Below, one piece after another: positions 1-6,684 of a stretch of 11,934 nt of DNA (positions are counted from its first letter, which is position 1; each line of letters begins with the position of its first letter). The notes below the pieces were generated by a model. That model had not been told where the DNA came from and ran no database searches. It worked only from the letters and a program-made list of their open reading frames with translations. The DNA is from Clostridiales bacterium UBA7011 (GTDB taxonomy: Bacteria; Bacillota; Clostridia; Oscillospirales; Butyricicoccaceae). Position numbers and translations under genes: made by a program. The stretch is from the NCBI GenBank assembly GCA_002449635.1, contig DJXF01000070.1, positions 1-11,934 of the forward strand. The letters run 5' to 3'.

Positions 1-325
1 CCTCGTCGATGGAATACACATGAATATCCTCTTTGGACACATATTTCAGATAAATCCCGTAAATGTTGGCGGAATAATCAATATAAAGCTGCATGCGCGG
101 CGGCGCCGTAATGTAATCAATCGTCTGCGGAATTTCAAACACGCGGCAGCGATTGCGGACACCGAGCTTTTTCATCGAAGGGGAAACGGCGAGACAGATG
201 GTCTTTTCCGTCCGGGTGGGGTCCGCGACCACCAGATTTGTTGTCAGCGGATCCAGCCCGCGTTCGACACATTCGACAGAGGCGTAATAAGATTTCAAAT
301 CAATACAAACGTATGTTCGGTTCAT
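1..325 (-). CDS. Y-family (UmuC/DinB-type) DNA polymerase, N-terminal part, cut by window edge
   Basis: Translesion DNA polymerase of the Y family, which copies past damaged bases. Only the first 108 codons are present; the rest lies left of the window. The start ATG at 325-323 is preceded on its strand by a purine-rich AGGGGG ribosome binding site. Seen in the protein: the palm metal-binding block IDLKSYYASVE, with Asp9 as metal ligand and Tyr14 at the steric-gate position that excludes ribonucleotides. The second catalytic block SIDE (Ser105-Glu108) stands at the very edge, and Asp107/Glu108 correspond to the catalytic acidic pair. DLKSYY, rather than the DMDCFF of Pol IV, points to the Gram-positive UvrX/YqjW/UmuC-like group; this subgroup call is inference. 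The gene is preceded by a LexA box and promoter, so DNA-damage induction is expected. It diverges from the peptidase gene to its right. Confidence 0.93.
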   Translation of the reverse strand, partial: MNRTYVCIDLKSYYASVECVERGLDPLTTNLVVADPTRTEKTICLAVSPSMKKLGVRNRCRVFEIPQTIDYITAPPRMQLYIDYSANIYGIYLKYVSKEDIHVYSIDE

Positions 326-388
326 GGTAAAAAACGCCCCCTTTGGACGAAACGATGCGTGCGCTGCACCCGAGATGCGGCCTCGAAA

Positions 389-402
389 CGAACGGATGTT
401 CG
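389..402 (-). promoter_or_regulatory. LexA/DinR SOS operator
   Basis: The plus-strand sequence CGAACGGATGTTCG contains the GAAC-N4-GTTC core and fits the Gram-positive SOS box CGAAC-RNRY-GTTY in all defined positions. It begins about nine bases downstream of the -10 box of the polymerase promoter, so bound LexA would cover the transcription start. Translesion polymerases are standard SOS targets, which supports the call. It is nearly palindromic, so it could in principle also affect rightward transcription, although no clear rightward promoter was found next to it. Confidence 0.85.
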
Positions 403-410
403 ATATCTTT

Positions 411-439
411 ATTGTACACTGCAATGCTCCCGGCGTCAA
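411..439 (-). promoter_or_regulatory. Sigma-A promoter of the Y-family polymerase
   Basis: On the minus strand a -35 TTGACG (439-434) and a -10 TACAAT (416-411) are separated by exactly 17 bases. Transcription would start near 404, giving a leader of about 80 bases before the polymerase ATG. The LexA box at 389-402 lies over the predicted start point, the usual arrangement for repression. Both hexamers are close to the vegetative consensus. Confidence 0.75.
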
Positions 440-511
440 GGGGTCTGTTTCGATCACGCTGAGCGGCTGAAGTCAAAGAAAAAATGGTTCGGGTCATGGC
501 ATTTACCGTCG

Positions 512-556
512 GAGACGCGCTGCCTGGGCAGGGCGTTTTTCATGGAAAAGCGTCTC
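512..556 (+). repeat. Nested inverted repeat (possible structured leader or weak terminator)
   Basis: A perfect 7-base inverted repeat, GAGACGC (512-518) and GCGTCTC (550-556), encloses an inner hairpin CTGC-CTGG-GCAG (520-531) followed by GGCGTTTTT. The inner hairpin plus the T-run resembles a weak rho-independent terminator, but no gene pointing right ends upstream of it. The outer pairing would compete with the inner hairpin only mildly. It lies about 100 bases before the peptidase start, so it could be part of the leader of that mRNA. The function is unknown. Confidence 0.4.
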
Positions 557-652
557 AGGTTATGGTAATATAGTAAAAAGGGAGTCGTTTCCCGCATGAG
601 CACATTCGGGAGACCGGAATTTGTGAGGACGACAGACAGGGGTGAAAAGAAA

Positions 653-1648
653 ATGGAGAATAACAAGGGAAATCAGATCAGAGAAATACCGATCACGCAA
701 ATGGAATCGGTCTGCATCGGTCAGACGGAGAATGCCGCCGCGGGAACAGGAGTTACGGTTCTGATCGGTGAGAAGGGTATGCGTGCCGGGCTGGATGTCA
801 GAGGAGGCGGACCTGCTTCACGGGACAGTGAACTGTTAAATCCGCTTGCAGCCGCACAGGTGGTGCATGCCATTGTTCTTGGCGGAGGAAGCGCCTTTGG
901 CCTGGGCGCGGCAAACGGAGTCATGGAGTATTTAGAGGCGCGTGATATCGGGTTTGATGTGGGCGTGACAAAAGTGCCCCTTGTTGTGCAGTCGGATATC
1001 TTTGATCTGACCGTGGGAGACAAATCTGTCAGGCCGGATGCGGCTATGGGCTATGAGGCCGCAAGATGTGCCATGGAGGAGGTTAATTACAGAGACGGCA
1101 ACTATGGTGCCGGCTGCGGTGCAACAGTCGGAAAATTTGCCGGAATGGAAACCTGTATGAAAACGGGAATCGGCAGCTATGCCTTACAGATCGGCAGTCT
1201 GCAAGTCGGTGCAGTCGTCGTGCTCAATGCGCTTGGAGATATTTTCGACTGGAAGAATGGAGAAAAGATAGCCGGACTGCTGACGGAGGATCGATCCGGC
1301 TTCCGCAGCACCGAAGACCTGATGAAGCAGAGCATTGCAAAGGTGGAGAATAAATTTGTCGGCAACACGACAATCGGTGTGATTCTCACAAATGCCGGAC
1401 TGACCAAAACACAGCTGTGCAAGATCGCGGGAATGGCCCACAATGGCTATGCCAGATCCATTCGACCCGTCCACACATCGGTTGACGGCGACAGCATTTA
1501 TGCGGTTTCAACCGGAACGGTTGAAGCGGATCAGGATCTCGTGGGAACGCTGGCTGCAGAAGTTATGAGTGAGGCCATCAAATGCGCGGTATTCAGCGCT
1601 GACAGCGCGTATGGTTTTCCTGCGGCAAAGGATCTGAACAAAGAATAG
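653..1648 (+). CDS. P1-family peptidase (DmpA-like, Ntn-hydrolase fold)
   Basis: Member of peptidase family S58 (P1/DmpA), enzymes that cleave themselves into two chains and act as aminopeptidases, amidases or beta-peptidyl aminopeptidases. The protein has 331 residues from the ATG at 653, the usual family size. An earlier in-frame ATG (596) would add 19 residues, but 653 has the better ribosome binding site (AGGGGTGA, 7 bases before), and residues 10-20 match the usual family start (short beta strand, then G-rich AGTGVTV at 30-36). Seen: RGGGPASRD (50-58), LGGGSAFGL (76-84), GAGCGATVGK (152-161), and the self-cleavage/nucleophile block GNTTIGVILTNA (237-248), in which Thr239 or Thr240 would take the role of the Ser of DmpA. 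The natural substrate cannot be told from sequence. It is followed after 91 bases by the carbonic anhydrase gene and may be co-transcribed with it. Confidence 0.9.
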   Translation: MENNKGNQIREIPITQMESVCIGQTENAAAGTGVTVLIGEKGMRAGLDVRGGGPASRDSELLNPLAAAQVVHAIVLGGGSAFGLGAANGVMEYLEARDIGFDVGVTKVPLVVQSDIFDLTVGDKSVRPDAAMGYEAARCAMEEVNYRDGNYGAGCGATVGKFAGMETCMKTGIGSYALQIGSLQVGAVVVLNALGDIFDWKNGEKIAGLLTEDRSGFRSTEDLMKQSIAKVENKFVGNTTIGVILTNAGLTKTQLCKIAGMAHNGYARSIRPVHTSVDGDSIYAVSTGTVEADQDLVGTLAAEVMSEAIKCAVFSADSAYGFPAAKDLNKE

Positions 1649-1739
1649 GCAGTTTCCGGCTTGAAACGCAGTCCGGGAACACAGAAACCGCGGGGAACTG
1701 CGGAGAGAGAACGCATGACGGATGGAGGAAAAGAAGACC

Positions 1740-2270
1740 ATGAACACGGAGAACATACGCACACGTCTGGATCAGGGAAACAGAAAATATATCACATATT
1801 CGAACCATGCCCTCCGTCTGCGCACTGCGGAAGAGGGTCAGCATCCCTATGCAATTGTTGTCTGCTGCTCGGATTCGCGGGTGATTCCGGAACAGATCTT
1901 TTCCGCGGACATCGGAGACCTCTTTGTGATCCGCGTGGCGGGCAATGTTCTGGACAAGCATCAGCTGGGCAGCATAGAATATGCGGCGGCACATCTGCAC
2001 TGCAAACAGATTGTCGTGCTTGGGCACACCGGATGCGGGGCTGTGCATGCCGCCCTTAACGGCGGCGGGGACGGCTTTATAAAATACATTACAGATGACA
2101 TTCTGGAAGCTGTCGGCGAAGAACGGGACCCCGACAAGGCGTGCAGTCTGAATGCTGCCCATGCCGCAGATAAGCTGGAGAAGGAGTTTGCGGAACATCC
2201 TGAGATGGGAGACGTTGAGATAGCCGGGGCTGTATACGATATACGGAGCGGTGAAGTCAGGTGGCTGTGA
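1740..2270 (+). CDS. Beta-class carbonic anhydrase
   Basis: Cytoplasmic zinc enzyme interconverting CO2 and bicarbonate. The protein has 176 residues from the ATG at 1740, chosen because GGAGGA stands at 1724-1729 with a 10-base gap. An in-frame ATG at 1722 would add six residues but lies inside that ribosome binding site and has none of its own. Zinc-site residues are all present: Cys43 with Asp45 and Arg47 in CSDSR, and His96 and Cys99 in GHTGCG. The short length and the missing C-terminal extension fit the small bacterial (YtiB/Rv1284-like) branch; this subgroup is inference. The HTGCG block is followed by a Gly-rich loop (GGGDG, 108-112). It could supply bicarbonate for carboxylation or balance CO2 in a fermenter. 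It has no obvious functional link to its neighbours. Confidence 0.95.
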   Translation: MNTENIRTRLDQGNRKYITYSNHALRLRTAEEGQHPYAIVVCCSDSRVIPEQIFSADIGDLFVIRVAGNVLDKHQLGSIEYAAAHLHCKQIVVLGHTGCGAVHAALNGGGDGFIKYITDDILEAVGEERDPDKACSLNAAHAADKLEKEFAEHPEMGDVEIAGAVYDIRSGEVRWL

Positions 2271-2412
2271 CTGACACCGGCTTTCAGAACCCGTTTCATT
2301 GGTATGCAGGAAAAACGAAAAAACGGGAATGCGCAGAGATGCAGTATGGATGTTTTTTGCCGGGATGAACGGCGGATCACATTTGCAGAGAACAAAGAAT
2401 AGAGGAGCACAT

Positions 2413-2979
2413 ATGATTTTATTTTTAAACGCCTGTGTGAGAAAAGAGTCCCGGACCCGGAGACTGGCGAGCTATTTGATTTCAAAGCTGCATGATGATG
2501 TTAAAACAGTACAGCTGTCTGAACTTGATTTTCCGAGGGCGGATGAGAGCTTTTTAAAGAAACGGGATGCGTGCATAGAAAAAGGCGACTATTCTGCGGC
2601 AATGTTTGATCTGGCAAAAGAATTTGCAGCAGCAGACACCATCGTGATAGCGGCGCCTTTTTGGGATTTTTCATTTCCGGCGGCACTCAAGCAGTATATC
2701 GAACAGATCAATGTTTTGGGAATCACATTTTCCTATACAGAAGAGGGCGTTCCGGTGGGACTTTGCAGGGCGGAAAAGCTCTATTATGTAACAACGGCCG
2801 GCGGCAGGATTTTCTCTGATGAATATGGATATGGGTATGTGAAAGCACTTGCACAAGGGTTTTACGGTATCCCGGATACGGTCTTCATAAAGGCGGAAGG
2901 GCTGGATATTCAAAAGGCAGATGTGGAAGGGATTCTGCGTGCCGCGGAGAATGAGATAGATCAATTGGAATTTGAGTAA
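2413..2979 (+). CDS. FMN-dependent NADH-azoreductase-like flavoprotein (flavodoxin fold)
   Basis: Probable NAD(P)H:quinone/azo oxidoreductase of the flavodoxin-2 (AzoR/NQO-like) family, a cytoplasmic FMN enzyme that reduces quinones, azo compounds or similar acceptors by two electrons. It has 188 residues; family members have about 180-210. The start at 2413 has an AGAGGAG ribosome binding site six bases upstream. The frame remains open upstream to 2299, but that part has no ribosome binding site and lacks family resemblance. Seen: N-terminal beta strand followed by a phosphate-binding segment with Ser13-Arg14-Thr15, the FMN-ring loop APFWDFSFPAALKQYIEQI (81-99), corresponding to the PMYNFSIPAALK-type loop of AzoR, and TTAGG (127-131) as the second flavin contact. 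The 142 bases before it hold no clear promoter. The physiological acceptor is unknown. Confidence 0.88.
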   Translation: MILFLNACVRKESRTRRLASYLISKLHDDVKTVQLSELDFPRADESFLKKRDACIEKGDYSAAMFDLAKEFAAADTIVIAAPFWDFSFPAALKQYIEQINVLGITFSYTEEGVPVGLCRAEKLYYVTTAGGRIFSDEYGYGYVKALAQGFYGIPDTVFIKAEGLDIQKADVEGILRAAENEIDQLEFE

Positions 2980-3262
2980 GCGTTCCTTCCGCTTTCCGGG
3001 ATCCTGTCCATAACAAATTTAATGAAGTCCTGAGCAGGCAAAGTCCGTCAGGCAGAAGAGTCTCCACTCACCGGCGCGTTTCCGGCGGGCGGGGATTTTT
3101 GCTGACCGCTTATCGGCTTAGAGGAACTTTTGGGGGAACGGAACGCATTTCGACAGCGGGAGTTGACAAACGCAGACGGCGGATGTACCATAAAACACGT
3201 TGTTTGGTTAAAAGACTTTTTTGAAATATGAGTCGCGTTCTGTTGCATAAGGAGATACCGTC
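2980..3262. other. Intergenic region before the two-component system
   Basis: No gene is seen. A short 5-bp hairpin (AAGCG/CGCTT, 2978-2994) overlaps the stop codon of the flavoprotein gene and is too weak to call a terminator. A G/C-rich patch followed by ATTTTT (about 3070-3102) does not form a clean stem. The kinase promoter lies at 3163-3191. Confidence 0.5.
3163..3191 (+). promoter_or_regulatory. Sigma-A promoter of the sensor kinase / TRAP locus
   Basis: A perfect -35 TTGACA (3163-3168) and a -10 TACCAT (3186-3191) are separated by 17 bases. Transcription would start near 3198, about 65 bases upstream of the kinase ATG. No other hexamer pair of this quality was found between 2980 and 3262. 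Confidence 0.7.
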
Positions 3263-4732
3263 ATGCTGGAAAAAATGACAACCCGATGGCACCACTTATC
3301 CATACCGTATAAAGTGAGCCTGCTGTGTGCGGCATTTATCCTGCCCATGCTGATCTTAATTTGCGGATTGTTTTCTGAATTTTATTTTTATCACAGGCAG
3401 ACAGACCAGATTTTGGCGGAATACAGCAACTGCAGTGATTTTTCCGCCGCAATCAGACAGGAAACAGAGCAAATGGAGAAAATGGCATATTGCGAAGCAG
3501 ACGAGAAAGAGATCAGCCGCTGCAAAGATGTGCGGGAAAAAAGCGACCGGTGTCTGCAGAGCCTGATCAGGACGGATACGACCGACAACAAAAACATTCG
3601 ATGCATGAAGCAGGTCATCGTGCGGGCACTTGCGGTATACCGGCGGAATCAGGATGTTTTTCTGCAAACGCTGCAGCAGGGAAAATTTGAACAGCAGGTT
3701 TTTTCTGAAATGAAAAAAGACGGCAATTACCTCTGCAGCTATGCGGATGATCTGACGGCCGCACAGCTGGAAAACGGAAAATCCAGTTATCTTGAGCTCG
3801 GACGCCAACTGGCGAACCGCAATATCGTTGTTGTAGCGATGATTTTGCTGTGTACCCTTGGAATGACCTGCGGCATCACATTGCTGATGCACAGTATCGT
3901 TGCGCCGGTTCGGCGGCTGCGCGATGCTGCGATGCAGGTCGCACGAGGACATTACGATGAGCCGGATTTGCAGTATTCTCAGACGGATGAAATCGGGCAG
4001 CTTGCAAGCAGCTTCCATCAAATGAAGCATCAGATCTCACGGACGATTCATGCCCTGGAAGCGGAAGCAAAGATGGAAAAGGATCTGCGCCGGCATCAGG
4101 AGGAAGAGGCGCGGCTGAATCAGCTGGTAGAGCGCAGCAGATTTGCACAGCTGCAAAGCCAGATCAATCCGCATTTTCTGTTCAATACCTTACAGAGCAT
4201 TGCCAATATGGCAGAACTGGAAGACGCTGCCGTGAGTGAGGATATGATTTTGCGCTTGGCGAAGTTCTTCCGATATACCCTTGAAACGGATGATGCGGTT
4301 GTAACGCTGTCGCGTGAACTGGATTTGCTGCGCGATTATATTTCACTCCAGGAGATACGTTTCGGTGACCGCATTGTGTTTGAAATGGACTGTGATCCGG
4401 CATGCGATCATCTTCCTGTGCCGAAATTCATTGTTCAGCCGCTGGTGGAAAATGCAATTGTACACGGTATGCGGCAGCGTGCGGGCGGCGGCCGCATCCG
4501 CATCACGACCCGCAAAACGGAAGACGGCTGCCGCATTGTTATTTCCGACAATGGCTGCGGGTTTCAAACCTCAGCGCCTGTTCCGGCGGAGCGCATGGGA
4601 AGACATTCCATCGGCCTGCAAAATATCGCACAGCGCATTGAGACGATGGGCGGTTCCCTGCGACTGTTCAGCGTGCCGGGCTTGGGTACCGCTGCACGGA
4701 TCTATATTCACGAAAGGGAGAGCTTCGAATGA
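3263..4732 (+). CDS. LytS/YesM-type membrane sensor histidine kinase
   Basis: Sensor kinase of 489 residues that should phosphorylate the response regulator encoded directly after it. The start has GGAG at 3251-3254, eight bases before the ATG. Domains in order: membrane segment 1 (about 18-43), extracytoplasmic sensor region (about 44-187, mostly helical), membrane segment 2 (about 188-212), HAMP linker (about 213-265), coiled-coil stretch (262-295), His_kinase domain (PF06580 type) with phospho-acceptor His304 in INPHFLFN, then ATPase domain with N-box Asn397 in QPLVENA, G1 DNGCGF (429-434) and GRHSIGL (446-452). The sensor region has six cysteines (57, 77, 87, 97, 114, 158), three of them exactly ten residues apart. 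It matches no sensor domain I recognise. The neighbouring TRAP genes suggest it senses the TRAP substrate, directly or through a binding protein. Its end overlaps the regulator start by four bases (ATGA), so the two are translationally coupled. Confidence 0.95.
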   Translation: MLEKMTTRWHHLSIPYKVSLLCAAFILPMLILICGLFSEFYFYHRQTDQILAEYSNCSDFSAAIRQETEQMEKMAYCEADEKEISRCKDVREKSDRCLQSLIRTDTTDNKNIRCMKQVIVRALAVYRRNQDVFLQTLQQGKFEQQVFSEMKKDGNYLCSYADDLTAAQLENGKSSYLELGRQLANRNIVVVAMILLCTLGMTCGITLLMHSIVAPVRRLRDAAMQVARGHYDEPDLQYSQTDEIGQLASSFHQMKHQISRTIHALEAEAKMEKDLRRHQEEEARLNQLVERSRFAQLQSQINPHFLFNTLQSIANMAELEDAAVSEDMILRLAKFFRYTLETDDAVVTLSRELDLLRDYISLQEIRFGDRIVFEMDCDPACDHLPVPKFIVQPLVENAIVHGMRQRAGGGRIRITTRKTEDGCRIVISDNGCGFQTSAPVPAERMGRHSIGLQNIAQRIETMGGSLRLFSVPGLGTAARIYIHERESFE

Positions 4733-5451
4733 TTAAAATATTGGTGGCAGAGGATGAAAAACTCAGTCAAATGACATTGATTCATCACTTGCGCCGCAAA
4801 CTGAGCGATGCGTTGATCGTGGGGGTATCAAACGGCAGAGAAGCGGTTGACCGTGCGGAGATATTAAATCCACAGCTGATTTTTATGGACATTGAAATGC
4901 CTCTGCTCAATGGCATGGAAGCCGCGACCATCATCCGAAAACGGCTGCCGGATACCGTCATTGTCTTTTTGACCGCCTTTGACCGGTTTGATTATGCAGT
5001 CGGCGCGCTTCGCGCGGGAGGAAATGATTATTTGCTCAAGCCGTTTGACAAAGCGCAGATTGATGCGTGCCTCAGAACAGCACTGCATTTGGAAGAACAT
5101 GATACGAGTATGGAAACAGAGCAGCACACGCCGTTTCAAATTCAATTTTCTGTCTGGCTGAAAAATCATTATATGAATGACATCTCACTGGAACAGGCAG
5201 CGGATGCAATGGGCATGAGTGCATTTTACTTTTCCCGCCTGTTTCGCACGTCATACAATCAGACCTTTTTGGAGTACCTGACAGCATACCGCATGGAGCG
5301 GGCGGCAGAGCTGCTTCGCATGACGGATATTCCGGTGCGTGAAATTGCTCCGCTTGTCGGATATACCGATGCGAATTATTTCTCCAAGGTATTCAAGCGC
5401 CATATCGGAGAAACCCCGACGCTGTATCGTCAGCAAAACACCACACTGTAA
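4729..5451 (+). CDS. Response regulator with REC and AraC-type DNA-binding domains (YesN-like)
   Basis: Cytoplasmic transcription factor of 240 residues. Receiver domain 1-122: acidic pocket Glu8-Asp9-Glu10, phospho-acceptor Asp54 in FMDIEMP, switch Thr82 and Lys104 in LLKPFD. A short linker leads to an AraC-type double helix-turn-helix domain (about 138-238) with the family signature from ISLEQAADAMGMSAFYFSRLF to GYTDANYFSKVFKRHIGETP. It is clearly shorter than B. subtilis YesN because the middle region between receiver and HTH is almost absent; such compact forms are common in Clostridia. The ATG overlaps the kinase stop codon. The likely target is the region before the first TRAP binding protein (5452-5579), since that is the next intergenic gap on the same strand; this is inference. 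Confidence 0.95.
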   Translation: MIKILVAEDEKLSQMTLIHHLRRKLSDALIVGVSNGREAVDRAEILNPQLIFMDIEMPLLNGMEAATIIRKRLPDTVIVFLTAFDRFDYAVGALRAGGNDYLLKPFDKAQIDACLRTALHLEEHDTSMETEQHTPFQIQFSVWLKNHYMNDISLEQAADAMGMSAFYFSRLFRTSYNQTFLEYLTAYRMERAAELLRMTDIPVREIAPLVGYTDANYFSKVFKRHIGETPTLYRQQNTTL

Positions 5452-5456
5452 TTTTG

Positions 5457-5521
5457 TGCACTCTCCACAAAAAAGGAAAAGTGTTTTTGACATTTGCAAA
5501 AATATTACCAGACAGAGTGCA
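5457..5521 (+). repeat. Inverted TGCACTC/GAGTGCA pair upstream of the first TRAP binding protein
   Basis: TGCACTC at 5457-5463 and its exact complement GAGTGCA at 5515-5521 flank a 51-base AT-rich stretch. A third related TTGCAC lies at 5547-5552. They lie in the gap where the response regulator would be expected to bind. A TTGACA (5487-5492) sits between them but has no fitting -10 box 16-18 bases downstream, as is common for activator-dependent promoters. The pair could equally be chance or an RNA stem. Confidence 0.3.
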
Positions 5522-5579
5522 AGAATTTACGGTATTCGACAAGAAATTGCACCGATATAATAAAGGAGGAGAAAGAAAT

Positions 5580-6599
5580 ATGAAATTTCTTACCAAATTA
5601 TCTCTCCTGATTACCTTGCCGTTGTTGCTCTGCAGCTGTGCGGGCGGAAGTGCTGAGAGGGAGGACACCGGTTCGGTGCGGTACTTCCGTCTGGCAAGCG
5701 GCCAGAGTGAAAATTATGTGACCAATCAGGCGTGCATTCATTTTTGCGATCTGGTGGCGGAGCGTACAAACGGCATGGTAATCATCAAACCGTATTTCGA
5801 TCATGCTCTCGGAACAGAGGATGAGATGCTGGAGCAGTGCCGGTTCGGCGGCATTGATTTTGTCCGTGTCTCAGCCGCCGGAGCATCAAAATATGCGCCG
5901 CAGCTGACCGCTCTGCAAATGCCCTATGAATATCTTTCGGATGAGCATTTGTTTCGGGTACTGGACGGCGATATCGGGCGCACGGCGCTTCATTCGCTGT
6001 ATGCGTCCGATTTAGACGGGCTCACCTATTTTTATGCCGGATTTCGCTGCTTTTTCAGCACCCAAAAGGTGCTGGATTCGTTGGATGATATGAATGGACT
6101 TACCCTGCGTGTTTCCTCCTCGTCCTATATGACCGATCTGGTCAGACAATGGGGGGCACAGGCGATTTCTCTTTCCGGCAGTGATCTGGCAGCCGCCCTG
6201 CGCAGCGGGGAGGTCGATGGCGCAGAGGACAACCTTCCCGCCTATGTGGACAGCGGGTATTATCAGCTGGCGCCATATTGGGTATATGACAGACATACGT
6301 ATAACGCTGATGTTTTGATCGCATCCAGGTCCAGCATGGAGCAGCTGACCGTTGAGCAGCGCAATATCGTTTCAGAATGTGCGGCAGAAGCGGCACGGTG
6401 GCAGAGAGAGCATTGGATCAATGCGGAAGTACGAGCGATGATGCATGCCTCGCGCAGCGGCTGTTATATGGCATTGATGGACAGCGATGAGGCGGATCGC
6501 TTTCGCGCGGCGGCACAGCCGTTGTATGAAAATCTGACGGAAGATCAGCAGAATATCGTGGAGGCAATCAGAAAGCAGGCGGATTCTGACACGCAGTAA
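5580..6599 (+). CDS. TRAP transporter solute-binding lipoprotein, DctP family (first copy)
   Basis: Extracytoplasmic solute-binding protein of 339 residues, tethered to the membrane by a lipid. The start at 5580 has AAAGGAGGAG (5562-5571) with an 8-base gap; the open frame upstream to 5454 has no ribosome binding site and would bury the signal peptide. Signal peptide 1-19 with lipobox LCSC, lipid-bearing Cys20. DctP-family marks: RLASGQ and ENYVTNQA near the N-terminus, FGGIDFVRVSAAG (89-101), the NGLTLRV segment (172-178) with Arg177 at the position that normally binds the substrate carboxylate, and EVDGAEDNLPAY (211-222). It lies between the response regulator and a second binding protein, with its own strong ribosome binding site. 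This position and its difference from the second copy suggest a sensing role with the kinase or a second substrate. The ligand cannot be named; an organic acid is likely for the family. Confidence 0.9.
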   Translation: MKFLTKLSLLITLPLLLCSCAGGSAEREDTGSVRYFRLASGQSENYVTNQACIHFCDLVAERTNGMVIIKPYFDHALGTEDEMLEQCRFGGIDFVRVSAAGASKYAPQLTALQMPYEYLSDEHLFRVLDGDIGRTALHSLYASDLDGLTYFYAGFRCFFSTQKVLDSLDDMNGLTLRVSSSSYMTDLVRQWGAQAISLSGSDLAAALRSGEVDGAEDNLPAYVDSGYYQLAPYWVYDRHTYNADVLIASRSSMEQLTVEQRNIVSECAAEAARWQREHWINAEVRAMMHASRSGCYMALMDSDEADRFRAAAQPLYENLTEDQQNIVEAIRKQADSDTQ

Positions 6600-6633
6600 A
6601 GCTTTGCCTCCCTGATGGTTTCCATTCGATCAC

Positions 6634-6654
6634 AGGTGTCCTCTATGGACACTT
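6634..6654 (+). other. Intergenic RNA hairpin between the two binding-protein genes
   Basis: AGGTGTCC (6634-6641) pairs with GGACACTT (6647-6654) over eight positions, one of them a G-U pair, with a 5-base loop TCTAT. No T-run follows (TCTGATAC), so it is not a standard terminator. It lies 35 bases after the first binding-protein stop and about 30 before the second start. It may stabilise or mark an mRNA end so that the binding-protein and membrane genes are expressed at different levels; this is inference. Confidence 0.5.
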
Positions 6655-6684
6655 TCTGATACATAACAATATCAAGGAGGCATT

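Larger units (their letters stand above)
326..652. other. Intergenic region between divergent polymerase and P1 peptidase genes
   Basis: No convincing gene is seen in this 327-base stretch. It carries the polymerase ribosome binding site, SOS box and promoter (389-439) and a nested inverted repeat (512-556). An AT-rich patch around 561-579 (TATGGTAATATAG) might hold a -10 element for the peptidase gene, but no matching -35 hexamer stands 16-18 bases upstream. Short open frames on both strands here lack ribosome binding sites and family resemblance. Confidence 0.6.

Noticed and set aside
596..652. Earlier ATG for the P1 peptidase
   Set aside because: The ATG at 653 has AGGGGTGA at proper distance, and the family-like sequence starts only after it. 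The 19 extra residues look like translated leader.
300..666. Short minus-strand frames between the polymerase and peptidase genes
   Set aside because: They overlap the promoter and SOS box, lack ribosome binding sites and have no protein-like composition.
1661..2059. A 132-codon forward frame overlapping the carbonic anhydrase
   Set aside because: It is out of frame with the carbonic anhydrase, whose zinc-site residues are all intact, and it resembles no family.
2299..2412. In-frame N-terminal extension of the flavoprotein
   Set aside because: The flavodoxin fold begins at the Met encoded at 2413, which has a good ribosome binding site. The extension has none and is rich in unrelated residues.
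3070..3102. G/C-rich stretch followed by ATTTTT as terminator of the flavoprotein gene
   Set aside because: The arms do not form a continuous stem on either strand; CCGG is self-complementary but gives only four pairs.
5556..5561. A perfect TATAAT just before the first TRAP binding protein
   Set aside because: Transcription would start near 5568, inside the ribosome binding site at 5562-5571, so the mRNA would lack a complete site. No good -35 stands 16-18 bases upstream.
5454..5579. Upstream extension of the first TRAP binding protein
   Set aside because: It would place 42 charged residues before the signal peptide and has no ribosome binding site, whereas 5580 has an almost ideal one.
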